DNA of 64,000 nt from Wurfbainia villosa (taxonomy: Eukaryota; Streptophyta; Magnoliopsida; Zingiberales; Zingiberaceae): the NCBI GenBank assembly GCA_025175895.1, contig CM045994.1:64138727-64202726 (forward strand), given 5' to 3'. The position numbers and the translations under genes are program-made. The notes below the pieces were generated by a model. That model saw nothing but the letters and a program-made list of their open reading frames with translations. It did not search any database and was not told the DNA's origin. This document shows, in pieces, positions 11,575 through 22,132 of this stretch. Each line of letters opens with the position of its first letter. Position 1 is the first letter of the stretch.

Positions 11575-12345
11575 TCTCTCGCGATCCGTCCCTCGAGAAG
11601 GACAAGCTCAATGGAGCAAATTTCCGATGATACAGAACCCGAGAATCGTTTCTCACCAAGAAAGGAAGTCAGACGTCCCGAGCCCATTCCGAGGCACCTC
11701 CCGCCAACGCCTCGCGAAATGACAAAGACTTTACGAAGCATCAAGACGATGATTAGACGTGCCATGTCTAACGCTGCGACTACGAACTCGAGCTTCGTAA
11801 GGCAACACGAAGTTCACGAACGCCATGATATGGTCGACATCTTCGCCAACTATATCAAGGACAAGCTGTGTACGAGATACGAAGTCTCTAAGGCATTATT
11901 CGGGTCCAAAATGCAAGACGGACTCGAGGTACATACGACTCAAAATGATCGGGTACGTAGAAACCTACAAAGGCCGGGATTCCCACTCGCCAAGAGTCGC
12001 CACCGACCTAATCTGCACCCGCCAAGAGCCTTCGATCAATTCACGCTAATTATAACACGAACGAAATCGATAAGCCATCGTCAAAATGCCAAAGATGCTG
12101 AGAATCACGAGCTTAACCTTAAGAAGGGTAATCACACCATTTCACGTGCAAGAAGAAAGGCAAGGGCAAGCCTAAAGGTAAGGGAAAGTCCTGCCAAGGG
12201 CAAAGGCAAAGAACTTAAACCCAAAGGAGGGGTAATGGAAGGGGCTTGCTTCTTCGCAAGGAAGGTGACATCGAAGCGAATCGCAAGGCATACCGAAGAT
12301 CTTAAGAAGAAGAGAAGTGAGACTTCTACTTCGTGTATAAATGTT
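11575..12345 (+). pseudogene. Copia gag (frame-disrupted)
   Basis: The reading begins with a KLNGANF motif (about 11607-11627), the start of the plant copia capsid. Recognisable blocks follow in shifting frames: KHQDDD, the LMLATM-type helix (11768-11784, both Met codons reading ACG), RYEVSKALFGSKMQDG (11875-11925), then a run of KGKGKPKGKGK basic repeats (12160-12220) and LKKKRSETSTS (12301-12335). The CCHC knuckle between them (about 12245-12290) has lost cysteines through single-base losses: TTCTGCAAG appears as TTCGCAAG. The protein would coat element RNA in virus-like particles. Length and order match an intact family gag of about 270 residues. It is non-functional as written. Confidence 0.8.
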
Positions 12346-12700
12346 ATGTCAATCTATTTATTTCTTCATCACGGGTATTAGATACGGATGCAGATCTCAC
12401 ATTCGTACTAACGCCAGGCCGAGAAATAAAGCAGGCATCGATAAAGGGCGAGGTGGACCTACGAGCATAAACGGAGCAAGGGTCACGCCACAGTCAGAAC
12501 TTACGATCTATCTCTCGCCTCCTGGGCTCAGACTTGTAATTGATTTAACGCGTTATGCTACCGCTTTAACTAAGAACATCATTTCATTGTCGACAAGAAA
12601 GGTTTTTCATTTATAATAAAGAACAAATGTGCTTTATTTAAACGATACATGCTCTATCAGAATAAGACCTCTAACGAATCCGACTCTACTTTCTGACTTA
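12346..12700 (+). pseudogene. Copia protease and gag-pre-integrase remnants
   Basis: After gag, GTATTAGATACGGATG gives VLDTD where the aspartic protease should read VLDTG. ELTIYLSPPGLRL and ALTKNIIS (12498-12580) are the linker preceding integrase, followed by IIKNKCALF. The catalytic DTG has lost its Gly through a CTGG to CGG change. Frames shift several times. Confidence 0.7.
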
Positions 12701-13560
12701 GAGAGCCCTATCTATAACATAAGTACCAAGAGGTTCAAGTCAAACGAGTCAACCAAACCTATCTCTCGCATCACGCCAGTCATATAAACGAGAGTCGCTT
12801 ATCTCACTCCATAAGGACGGGTCGTTAGACTCATTCGATTAATCATACGAGATACGCGAGTCTCGCTTTTTGTGCAAGACGACCAAGACTCCCTTTAATG
12901 ACATATAAAAGAGCAACAGATTCATAGACTTATACATAAATGATGTCCTTTCAACGTCACCGCCAGAGGTGGTTACAGTGTACTTCATTACATTTATCAA
13001 TGACTTCAGATATTAAGCATTACGTATCTTATGACATAAATCAATCCTTTCAAAAGTTCAAAGAATTCAAGAACGGCAAGTACAAAACCACAAAGAGTAT
13101 TAAGATACTTCGATCGATCGAGCGGTGAATACCTTAGCATGAAGTTTCATGGACTATCTACCGAGTGTGATTCTATCCCAACTCACTCCTCCCGAACACC
13201 ACAAAGGAACGGTGTATCCGGAAGGAGGAATCGCACTTATCGATACGGTACGATCTACGATGAGTCACACGATCTTCCTATATCCTCGGGATACGCCCGA
13301 CACAGCAGCCTTTACCCTTAACCGCATCATCCAAGGTCAGGTAAAGACACCATATACGAGCATGATGTGGAAAAATCCCAAGATGTTTTATGAGGATTCG
13401 GGGTCATGAGGCTTACGCATTTACATCAAGTCTCGCATAAACCTGGGACCCAAATCCGACAGTGCTATTTCATTGATATCCCAAGGATACAAAGGATATT
13501 ATTTACATTCCCAACAAGACAAAGTGTTCGCGGTAGAAGATCGGGTTTTTCTGTAAAGAG
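12701..13560 (+). pseudogene. Copia integrase remnant
   Basis: Segments of the DDE integrase core are readable in order: FKEFKN (13058-13080), TIKILRS-like (13095-13120), the YLSMEF-like block (13130-13150), TPQRNGVS (13197-13220), the RSTMSHT-like helix (13250-13275) and DTAAFTLNR (13298-13325). These match the region holding the second Asp and the Glu of plant copia integrases. Frameshifts break it between almost every block, so it cannot encode a working enzyme as written. Confidence 0.75.
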
Positions 13561-14724
13561 ATTTTATTTCTAGAAAACTAGTGAGTACTTCGATTCAAGA
13601 AATTCAAGATAAGGACCATAAAGATCGAGGCTCACTGGAGGTCAACAGAACCACAAAGTGTCAGTGGCGATGAGGTCACAGACAAAGAGTCAGGAACAAC
13701 CACTGCTCAAGTAGACCTACCTCTTCGCAGGTCCGATAGGGTACGCCGACACCGAGAGATACTCATTTCTCGTTCTCGACCACGATGACGCTACGCTCAT
13801 CGAGAACGAGCCTACCTCCCATCGTAAGCCGCGATGAGCCCAGATTCGAGAAACGGCTAGACGCCTACGAGATCCGAGACGGAATCCACGACACCAACCA
13901 AGTACGGACTTCGTCGATCCACCAAGGGGTCAAACCCATTGGGTGTAAGTGGGTCTTTAGGAGAAAGACCGACATGGACGGACTTACGATACCTATAAGG
14001 GCCGATTGGTGGCTAAAGGTTTCAAGCAAATTCACGGTATCGACTATGATGAAACCTTTTCTCCAAAGGGGCGATGTTTAAGTCCATTCGATCTCGCTTG
14101 CTATCAGCAAAGATACCACGACATGAGATCCGGCAGACGGATGTCAAAACCGCTCGAATGGAAACTTACTCGAGGATGCGTATACGATACAACCCGAGGG
14201 TTTTGAAGATCCACAAGATATCAAGGTACGCAAGCCGCAAAGGTCCATTTACGGGCTAAAGCAAGCTTCGAGTCGGAATCTTCGATTCACGACGCGATCA
14301 AATGCCGTTTCATCAAGAATGAAGATGAACCCTCGGTCTACAAGAGGGTTAATGGGAACACAACAGGTTCTCAGATCAGATGCTGGATTTACATACTACT
14401 ATCGAACGACATCCCTTCGCCACACCGCAAGACTGGCCGGGACGTGCTTCAACGAAGAACTTAAAGCGGCACAGATTTCTAGGCATCAAGATCTATAGAG
14501 ATAGATCTAAGAGATCGCTCCTAAGTCGAGTACATACATCGACATCGATTACTCTACGCAGAATTCCAAGAAAGGACTTCGCGACATCACATGCGAGTCT
14601 TTCAAGACTCAAAGTCCCTCTTCTAGAGGAGAGAGACCGCGCACGGATAAGATCCCTTACGATCCGCTATAGGATCTATCACGACGCCATGCCGTACAGA
14701 CTGTTCCGATGTCTCGACGCTTGA
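13561..14724 (+). pseudogene. Copia reverse transcriptase remnant
   Basis: The conserved RT blocks appear in order: GVKPIGCKWVFRRKTDMDG (13927-13983), LVAKGFKQIHGIDYDETFSP (14004-14062), the QTDVKTA segment (14134-14154), SIYGLKQAS (14247-14275), and the GIKIYRDRSKR block downstream (14483-14515). The segment that should hold the catalytic YVDD (about 14370-14400) is garbled: ATGCTGGATTTACATACTACT reads MLDLHTT rather than LYVDDIL. The order and spacing are those of a normal plant copia RT. Confidence 0.8.
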
Positions 14725-15271
14725 GTACGAGTAGATACTACAATGATCCAAAGCGAAGGCCATCGATAATAGCCAAGAATATTCTTAAGTACTGAGAAGG
14801 ACTAAAGAATATTTCGATATTCGAGGCGATGCAGGAGCTACCAGAAGGGTTACAATGGATGCCACTTCCAAACCGACTGTGACGACATGCAGATCGCAAT
14901 GTGGTTCGTGAGCGCTTGAACGCGGCCGCGAAATGGAAGAGTTCAAGCAGACACAATACCGATTCTACAACAGAGGCCGAGTATATCACGCATCCGAGGC
15001 AAAGAAGGAGGCGCTGATCCGCAAGTTCATTATCGAAGCCAGTGTTCCTAGCATCGCAGATCCTATAGAGCTCTATCGCGACAACAACGGAGCGATCAGA
15101 CAGCTAAGGAACCCGCCACACCAAATGACCAAACACATACTACGCTGGCCCATCTCATTCGAGAGATCATCGATAGAGGAGATGAAGATTCGCAGAGTAC
15201 CCACAGAGGCTAACATCGCAGATCCTCGACCAAGGCTTCGCACGTACGTAAAAGCACGACGGTCACACTAG
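14725..15271 (+). pseudogene. Copia RNase H remnant and pol C terminus
   Basis: From about 14860 the frame resembles the RNase H end of pol. SSKQDT is read as EFKQTQY (14938-14960), and the TEAEYIA block is present in a shifted frame (14970-14995). Then come KFIIEASVPSIADPIELY (15021-15075), DNNGAI (15079-15096), KHILR (15130-15145) and RRVPTEANIADP (15190-15225). The last 112 codons (14933-15271) stay open. The domain would remove the RNA template during reverse transcription. Confidence 0.8.
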
Positions 15272-15307
15272 TCATCGGGTATTAGATACTACTTGATCGC
15301 ACTAGCG

Positions 15308-15319
15308 CAAGTGGGAGAT
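15308..15319 (+). promoter_or_regulatory. Polypurine tract of the 8.8-kb copia element
   Basis: CAAGTGGGAGAT immediately precedes the right LTR and follows the pol end by about 35 bases. The equivalent AAGTGGGAGATTG is standard in this lineage. Confidence 0.65.
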
Positions 15320-17068
15320 CGTTAAATGAAAGTTCTAGAGCCAATCATATGATGATTGTTGTATGGACTTTATCAGATCATATTCCTATTTATAAAGGTA
15401 CGCATTATTATATTTACTCAGACGCGCCAAATAACTAAATATAATAACGTCGAGTAGAGTGTTCTTATCTATATCAATCGATCGTCAATCGATAATGACG
15501 ATATGAGAACACTACTCTTAATCATTCCTAATGAGCATTAACATTCAGTGACAATGTTAATGCAGAGACTAAAGACGTAGGTCAACAAGACGACTCGATC
15601 TCACAAGTCACGGATATGAGATATCAAGTCGACATACGGGTACGATCGAGAACGATAATCGAACGACCCGCCACGAAAGTATCATGGATCGTTATACGAG
15701 TGTCATATACTTTCTCACGTGCTATTAGTACGACTATTACCCCAGACCAAGTCACCACGGTTCCCTACATAAGGAGTCGTGATACTTTGCTTTCACAAAC
15801 GCCACCCGTAAATGGGTGGACTATAAAGCGACATCGGGTATGTAATCTAATTACGCGGAGGGACGCGAGTGATGTAGATGGGATCTATCCTCCTGACATC
15901 GATATTCTTGATAGAGCGAGACCACGGCGTACGGTTACGCCTAAACGAGTCAATACGAGATATCGAGCTCCATTCGACAGAGTGAGTCTACTGAGTTCAA
16001 GATTTAGATCGCATCGAGGACGACACGGCCTACGCCGATCGTCAATCTAGATGTCAAGGATAGAGGGACATTGTCACATATTGCGAGAGTCACACCAGAG
16101 TCACAAAGGTGATGCTGAGCTCAACATTCTTGTAACTTGGGCAAAGAATGATGTGTTGCTAGATACCGCCATCGCTTATGTTCCTAAATCGTTTAGTGAC
16201 ATCGCTAACGCTATAAGAACCTATAGGGTCACACACATAAGAGCAATTAGATGGGAGATTAGGTTCATACGATGAACTATGAGGATTAGGTTCATGGATG
16301 AACCAAATCGATTAAGAGTAATCCAAATTAGATTAATCGAGTTAGACTCAAGTCGATTCAAGTGTCGAACGAGTCTAATCGAGATTGATTCATCAAATCA
16401 ATTTAAATTAACGAGATTCATTATATTAAATCGACTTGAGTCAAGTGGTTAGATTCGATCAACCATGAGATTAGAGGTCAAGCTCGACTGACTGAGAGGG
16501 AAGACGAAAGGTCAAGTTCGATTTCGACCAAATGCCACGCCACGACGACGATAAATTACCAACGACGGTGCTCCACATCATCATCGACTGTCAATCGCGC
16601 GCCACATCACGAGGAGACCATGGTCACGGAGTTACACGACGCACGTAACCCCCTCCACGGCTGCTACCACTTTAGGGGTTTCATTAGGGGAATTCATTTG
16701 ATGAGTTACTCTCATTACTTCATCTTCAACCTTGGAACCTTTCCTCTCAAGCTCTCCCTCTCCCATCCCTCTCTTTGGCCGAAATTCCTAAGGGAGTGCT
16801 AGCACACTCTAAGGCATTTCTCTCCACCTATCATTGCAAGGATACCATAGAGGAGCGCACGACTGACACTCTCGACTGACGAAATGATGTCGGGGCGTCG
16901 CTACGAGGGTAACGTTCTAACCTCTTAGATCTAAGGTAGATCTAGGATTTATTTATACAAGCACATACATGTTTTGTTTTAATACTTCTTCGCACGGATC
17001 CGTGGCCGGGGGCTTCCGAGGTTTCCGCAACGCAAAAAGCGGTTTTTGCGGCTCGGAAAATCCCAACA
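15320..17068 (+). mobile_element. Right LTR of the 8.8-kb copia element
   Basis: It aligns with 8239-9984 throughout and ends AATCCCAACA. The first bases read CGTTAAATG instead of TGTTAGTG, another TG to CG change. Both LTRs differ from each other mostly by short gaps, so an insertion age from LTR divergence would be unreliable here. Confidence 0.88.
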
Positions 17069-17402
17069 ACTTCCACTAACACTAGTTGTCACCACTCTAT
17101 CACATGTTGCTCATAGTCATATTGAGTTTAAGAGGCACTAAAAGCTGCTAAAAGTTGTTTGTCATTTGGAATACCTTCACCATGACCTTTAAGTTCGTCA
17201 TAGACCAATTCTCTAAAGGCTCACCTATCAAAATTTTACATTGTTGTTGTTTGTACATTTTTTTTTTCCATCAAGTTCCTCCATTGCAAGACAAATTTCT
17301 TGAGAAACTTTTGGACACTTAGAAATATTTGAATATCCACCAACAAGATATTTTAGGCATATGATCCCATTACCACGTCCAATCTTATCGCAATGCAAAC
17401 AT
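17069..17402 (-). pseudogene. hAT-family transposase fragment with BED-type zinc finger
   Basis: On the minus strand from 17402 to 17235 an open frame reads CLHCDKIGRGNGII, then LKYLVGGYSNISKCPKVS, then QEICLAMEEL. This is the pattern of the BED zinc finger at the N terminus of plant hAT transposases: CxxC, a basic GG turn, an LKxHL helix, then KCPKVS. The His of LKEHL reads Tyr, so the metal site is broken, and a stop follows 25 residues after the EEL. Downstream (17069-17200) a shifted frame gives ELVYDELKGHG-like text. The 8.8-kb copia element cuts this region at 17068. No catalytic domain was found on the far side of the insertion. Confidence 0.55.
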
Positions 17403-18800
17403 TACCAAAGAAATTAATTCTCTAATTGACGTGCATGTCTCCAAGCTGATCATACGCTGTCTACCTTTACATTATAAAACGCTAAAGAGTAGCAAAAAGA
17501 TAAAATAATTCACAACAAATATTCATAATTGTAACATTGAAAAAATTAAAATAAGAAAAATTATGTCATAAAAAATCACAAGAAAAATATCATATTTGAA
17601 CAAAAAAAACTAAATAAATAAAATTGTATTTAAAACTTTATATAACTATTAAACTAAATAAAATTTAATCCCAAACTCATTACGCTTATAAAGATGGAGA
17701 ATAATAAAACTAAGAGTTTAAATATAATTCTAAAAAAAAAATTAAAGAGTCAAGGATAATTTAAAAAATTATTAACCATATTTTCAAATAATTAAAAGGT
17801 TTTAAATTTTTTTTAAATATATTTAAAAGTTTAAAAATTTTAAAATTTAATTTACACATTAAAATTATATTTTGGGAATTTGATTAAAATCAAATTTATT
17901 TAAAACATTTAAAATCATATATTTTTAAAAATTAACAGATTAAAAATTTTAAAATTATTTGCTAATTTTTAAATACTTTTTAATTTTTAAAATTATTTTT
18001 AAAAAATAAAATTAATTTAAGGTTTGATTCAAATTTAAATTAATTGAAAATACAAGTTTAAATTTTTCAATTCAAATATTTTTTAAATTTTCCTTTAACT
18101 CATTTACATTTTTTTATTTGATATAAAAAATAATAACAAAAATAACACTAAAATAATTAGTTATATCACTGTTGATATATATCGTATGGCAATTCATAGC
18201 ACTCATATATTTATAATATTGTTATATAAACTATAAGACATTATATATTTATAAAATTAATTTTAATATAATGGTTCTAATTAAAATTCTTTTTCCCAAA
18301 ATCCCTAATCTCTTTTCTCCTTTCAAGATTTCCTTTGTGATTTCTCCTCTTTAGAGCATCATCAATCGCAATTTAGTCAATGGTCGCGATTTAGTCAACA
18401 ACTGCCAGTAATCGTAAGCTGACTGATCATCTCTCATCTCCTCTATGACTCCAAATAGCAAATGCATCAAAATCTTATCTGTCCAAAGAGTTGTCACCTA
18501 CACTCGCTGCTGCTAATCTCTCTCGTTGATCAACATATGTTGCTGCCAAGTAAATTTTCAAACATTTATAGCATGCCCTTTTGATTTCTCATTATCTACA
18601 GAAGTTTCACGTGATTGACAAAAGGAATCAATTTGATACTTCCTGTCACATTTTGTGCCAGCAGCAAGCACGTGAGCATGGATTCTCGCACAACTATCGG
18701 CACATCCATACCAATTAGGTATCGGTGTCGATCCCATGCCATAACAATAAGAAATGTTTGTTTCAAGTGACATGGGTCGACATTAAAACCTTGAAATGGT
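17403..18800. other. Very AT-rich DNA without recognisable genes
   Basis: Long A- and T-runs dominate 17500-18300. A 71-codon minus-strand frame at 18558-18773 with several Cys residues is not recognised and has no supporting context. Confidence 0.5.
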
Positions 18801-18805
18801 TATTC

Positions 18806-18833
18806 TTAGTGGTTAGTGGTTAGTGGTTAGTGG
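18806..18833 (+). repeat. (TTAGTGG)4 microsatellite
   Basis: Four perfect copies of TTAGTGG followed by TTAGG. It is a second 7-base repeat distinct from the one at 6575. Confidence 0.9.
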
Positions 18834-18837
18834 TTAG

Positions 18838-19985
18838 GAATTTTAATAGCAATCCTTAGTGCAAACCTCAATAAGGGGAAGAGCCTTGGTATAAGAGATG
18901 TGTGTTTAAAGGGGAGGTCCACCTTGAAGGTACATGAATTAGGAATTATCCAAGAAGTGAGAAGATGTTTTCTTAAGGGGGAGAGGAACTTCCCTAAGGA
19001 CAAGGAAAGTAGTTGTGAAGAGAAGATTGAAAAAAGAGGAGGTACACGCCTTGAAGAGATGAAAGGCAAGGGATACGCATTGAGATTTCTTTTAAAGGAA
19101 GAAATGGAATTATTCCTAGTTGAAATAAGGAGAAATTAGAAGTTTAGTGAAAGGATGATCTTTGATGTATGTTAAAAGGGATGTCAAAGGGGAGAAGTGA
19201 GAAATTCAAGTTACAAATTTTCACTTAAGCTTGGCATTATTTTTAAGGAAGATATGGGTTTTTGGACAACTATTTACCAAAGGGGGAGAAATAAAGTGTT
19301 TAAGTTAGAATTCTTCATTTAATTTTGACATAGAAGATGGAATTTGAATTAATGAATGATCCTAACTTAAATACATTGTCAAACATCAAAAAATGGATAT
19401 ATTATTGGTGTAATCATGTCCTAGCTTGGTTCTATTACCAAGGATTGATGTTTTAAGGTGTTTTGATGTTTGTACAATATGTTGCAAATAATATGTTGAT
19501 GCAATCATATTGTAGGCAACATAATCAAGGTGAGTTAAACTTAATATGTTTAGTAAGTGAAGGTTGAGCAGATAGTTGACATTAGATGAAGTTCAGACAT
19601 CTCATACATGGAAGGTCCAACACGAAGTTGCCGAGTAGAAGTCGAGTTGGTAGGCAAGAGGAAAGTCCAACAACTAATAGCAAAAGAAAGTTCAACAGAT
19701 GTTGGCAATAGAAGACTAGGTAGATTAAGATTTAGATTGACTAGATGCTTAGCAGGTGATGGAAGTTCAACCAAATCAAGGTTGATAGACAAATCCAAAT
19801 TAACTAGATATGATGCAAGTCTAGGCAAGTCAAGATCGACTAGATGCTTTGCATGTGAAGAAACTTTAGGTAGGTCAAGGTTGACTAAATATTTAGCAAG
19901 TGATAAAAGTCCAAGCAGATAGTCAAGATTGACCAGATGCCAAGCAAACAAAGAAAGTCTAGGCAGGTCAAAGTTAAGCTTGATT
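18838..19985 (+). mobile_element. 3' fragment of a second gag-only-type copia element
   Basis: The segment 18838-19408 repeats the style of 3100-3585, with several AGGGGGAGA phrases and the shared phrase TTGTCAAACATCAAAAA. It then enters an LTR at 19409 (TGTAATCATG) after ATTATTGGTG, exactly as at 3581-3590. The polypurine tract is mutated (AAAAAATGGATATATT). The LTR part has AAAGTCCAAC/AAGCAG repeats and stops abruptly at the rpoC1-like segment, so its promoter half and end are missing. Confidence 0.7.
19600..19985 (+). repeat. Diverged minisatellite in the second copia LTR fragment
   Basis: Units of about 40-50 bases contain a GTCCAA core, GGTTGACTAGATG-like text and GCAAG spacers. They resemble, but are more drifted than, the array at 3800-4070. 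Confidence 0.6.
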
Positions 19986-20260
19986 TGAATGAATCAAAAT
20001 TTTTATTCTATGATTGACCAGTATAAACATCAACAACTTCAAATTGGCCTAGTTTCTCCTCGACAAATAAAGGCTTGGGCCAACAAAATCTTACCTAATG
20101 GAAAGATAGTTGGAAAGGTAACAAAGCCCTATACGTTTCAGTATAAGACCAATAAACCGGAAAAAGATGGATTATTTTGTGAAAGAATCTTTAGACTCAT
20201 AAAAAGTGGAAAATAAACGCACTGCGGGTTACGATCGGTTGCACAATAATGGGGAAAAAA
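19986..20260 (+). pseudogene. rpoC1: Nuclear copy of plastid rpoC1 5' end (NUPT)
   Basis: The 75-codon frame at 19989-20216 reads as the N terminus of the plastid RNA polymerase beta' subunit. Landmarks are MIDQYKHQQLQIGLVSP, IKAWANKILPNG, TKPYTF, YKTNKPEKDGLFCERIF and IKSG. Changes from the usual plastid protein are mostly G-to-A or C-to-T type (two Glu to Lys in the GEIVGEV segment, Gly to Arg and Pro to Leu near the end), as expected of plastid DNA decaying in the nucleus. A stop follows at the IKSG position. Traces of the next CxCGNYR segment may persist to about 20250. The rest of rpoC1 and its plastid neighbours are absent. A plastid contig is ruled out by the retroelement surroundings. 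Confidence 0.9.
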
Positions 20261-20517
20261 AAAGAACACACTGCAACAAATGAGATGATCTATGGCCACG
20301 ACAAGTGTTTCTAGAATTGGCATAAACTCGCATCATGAGTCTCAGATGTCCTTTGAAAACCTAGCAAATATGTTGTGTCCTACGTCTCAAGTTCAATGAG
20401 CACAAAATCACAGGACCATAAAAAAATAATTAAAAGAAAAAAAAGTTGCCCTGAATCCCGTGATTGATGACGCAGCAGCAAGGGAAGAAATCCAAGAGAA
20501 AAGGGAAGGAATCATAC

Positions 20518-20621
20518 TGGTGGCCTTCCTCGAACACCGGGGACGGCGCCTGCTCGCTGTTGTAGTGAGCGACAAGGGTGTCAAAGCAGTAGACCGCCAT
20601 TTCCCGATTAGCCGTCACCAT
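20518..20621 (-). CDS. AMMECR1: AMMECR1-like protein, first coding exon (orphan)
   Basis: From the ATG at 20621 the minus strand encodes 34 residues starting MVTANREMAVYCFDTLV and ending PSPVFEEGH, then CA|GTATGATT. In plant AMMECR1 proteins the next residues are HPLFVTW. The leftover CA would complete the His codon and the GT donor lies at 20517-20516, so exon and splice phase agree with a real gene. The upstream ATG at 20657 is in frame but lacks family similarity. AMMECR1 proteins are conserved, cytosolic or nuclear, and of poorly defined function. No second exon is visible downstream: within 300 bases comes the rpoC1 insertion, then retroelement DNA. It is either a truncated gene fragment or exon 1 of a gene with a very long intron. 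Confidence 0.8.
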
Positions 20622-20790
20622 CCTACAGCTCGATGCGAGGGGAGACGGACAACCCACGGCTCAGCGCCGCCGGTTTCCGACAGTCGGATCAAGTAATGGC
20701 CGCGGCAATCTTGCCCTTGTTCCACTCGCAGTCCCAACCCGGATTTATGATTCCCTTCGCCTGGGAACCTTTGTTATCGAAGGAAGGAGG
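20622..20790 (-). promoter_or_regulatory. Likely 5' leader of the AMMECR1-like exon
   Basis: GC-rich sequence without repeats lies directly upstream of the start codon and gives way to AT-rich DNA at about 20800. No TATA box or start site can be fixed. Confidence 0.3.
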
Positions 20791-21059
20791 AAAAATATAA
20801 GCTTCATTTTTCAGAAAACAGACATAGAAAATGTCTAACTAAACATGTTTTTCATATTTTTTTCATTTTCAAAAAAATAAAAATAGAAAACAAGGTATAC
20901 CAAACACTGTCTAAATAATTTTAGGAGAACTTTAATCATAGATAATCTTAATTATATGATTACCAGGAATAAAACATAACATTGGAATAAAGTATAATCT
21001 TAGATAAAAACTTTGTTTGGTTGGAGATTTTAATATATAACTTAATTTAACATTTTACT

Positions 21060-21935
21060 AGGTGGTTAACCGAGAACGATGATCCCGACCGACGGCGATA
21101 ACGAGACGACGGCGACGATCACGGATCGATCGGCGGCGACAGGGCGTAATGACGCCGGTAATCTAAGGCGCGGCGGCGGTGGCGACGACGGCAAGTGGCG
21201 CGATGACGACGGCGATGGTGTCGGCGACGGCTGACGACGATGATGGCGGGTCGGCGACGAGCGACTACGGCGACGGGATGGTGGCTATGGCGACGACGGC
21301 AGCGGTATACCGGCGACGACGGTATGGCGGTGGCGATAAAGCACGGCGATCAAGCGACGGCATGCGACAGCGGCGATGATAAGCGAGGCCAATGGCGACG
21401 GCGACGATGACGGCTAGCAATGACGACGGCCATCATGACGACAACGGGCCGACGACGGACGGCGGCATGGTACGGCGACGATCGGGCGACGGCGACGGCG
21501 ACTACGACGACCGACGACGGGCGACGCGGCGCGCGGCGACAGTGGCGATCGACGACGGAGATCGCAGCAGTATGGCGGAGGTCGGCGACGGCAGACCGAC
21601 GACGGAGACTACCGCGACGGCGGCATGGCGGCTGAGGTCGGCGACGGGCGGCGACGACGACGGAGACTCGCGACGGCGGCGAGGTCGCGCGACGGCGGCG
21701 ATCGACGACGGAGATCGCGACGGCGCATGGCGGAGGCGGCGACGGGCGGCGACCGACGACGAGAGACGGCCTGCGACGGGCGACGACGGAGGCCGGCGAC
21801 GGCGGCAGCGATCGACGACGGAGATACCGGGCGACAATGGCGGGCGACGAAGCGGCATGCGGCGACGGCGGCCGACGACGGGCGACGGCCGGCGACCGGC
21901 GGCGGGTGACGACGGGCGGCGACCGACGATGGACA
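21060..21935. repeat. GC-rich CGGCGA-type repeat block
   Basis: About 875 bases built from GGCGAC, CGACGG and CGGAGATCGCGACGG phrases, with imperfect units of roughly 40-60 bases from 21540 onward. CpG is extremely frequent, in contrast to AT-rich DNA on both sides. Open frames exist on both strands but only as Arg/Asp/Ala/Pro low-complexity text, so I do not call genes. Confidence 0.8.
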
Positions 21936-22132
21936 ACAAATCGATTGAGTTTTGACAAATTGAGATTTAATATATTGCGAGGGGTAATATTGGAAAAAAG
22001 TTTCCTTAACCCTAGGAATCAACAAAAACCTTGGTTCTCCAAAGTTTTCCGATTCCCCCTAAAAAGGTTTTTGTTAATAACCAGGTAATGAACAATTACC
22101 AGGTAATTGTTTATAATCTAAATCAAACAAGA

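Larger units (their letters stand above)
8239..17068 (+). mobile_element. Complete-structure Ty1/copia LTR retrotransposon (8.83 kb) with target duplication
   Basis: Two LTRs (8239-9984 and 15320-17068) flank an internal region with gag, protease, integrase, reverse transcriptase and RNase H in copia order. The flanks carry the exact 5-bp repeat ACTTC (8234-8238 and 17069-17073), proving a single integration event. The domain wording (LNGANF, KWVFRRKTDMDG, KGFKQIHGIDYDETF, PTEANIADP) is that of a common plant copia lineage. A solo LTR of the same family lies at 28580-30417. Coding frames are interrupted every few dozen codons by 1-3 base losses, mostly at CTG/TTG/TGG, so apparent decay may be partly artefactual. 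Confidence 0.92.

Noticed and set aside
18558..18773. Cys-containing 71-codon minus-strand frame
   Set aside because: I recognise no family and see no splice sites or neighbours that support it; left unannotated.
20460..20696. 78-codon plus-strand frame
   Set aside because: It is antisense to the AMMECR1-like exon, which has clear family residues and a splice donor.
21350..21958. Several open frames of 140-200 codons on both strands
   Set aside because: They arise from the CGGCGA repeats, consist of Arg/Pro/Ala/Asp low-complexity text, and exist in several frames at once.
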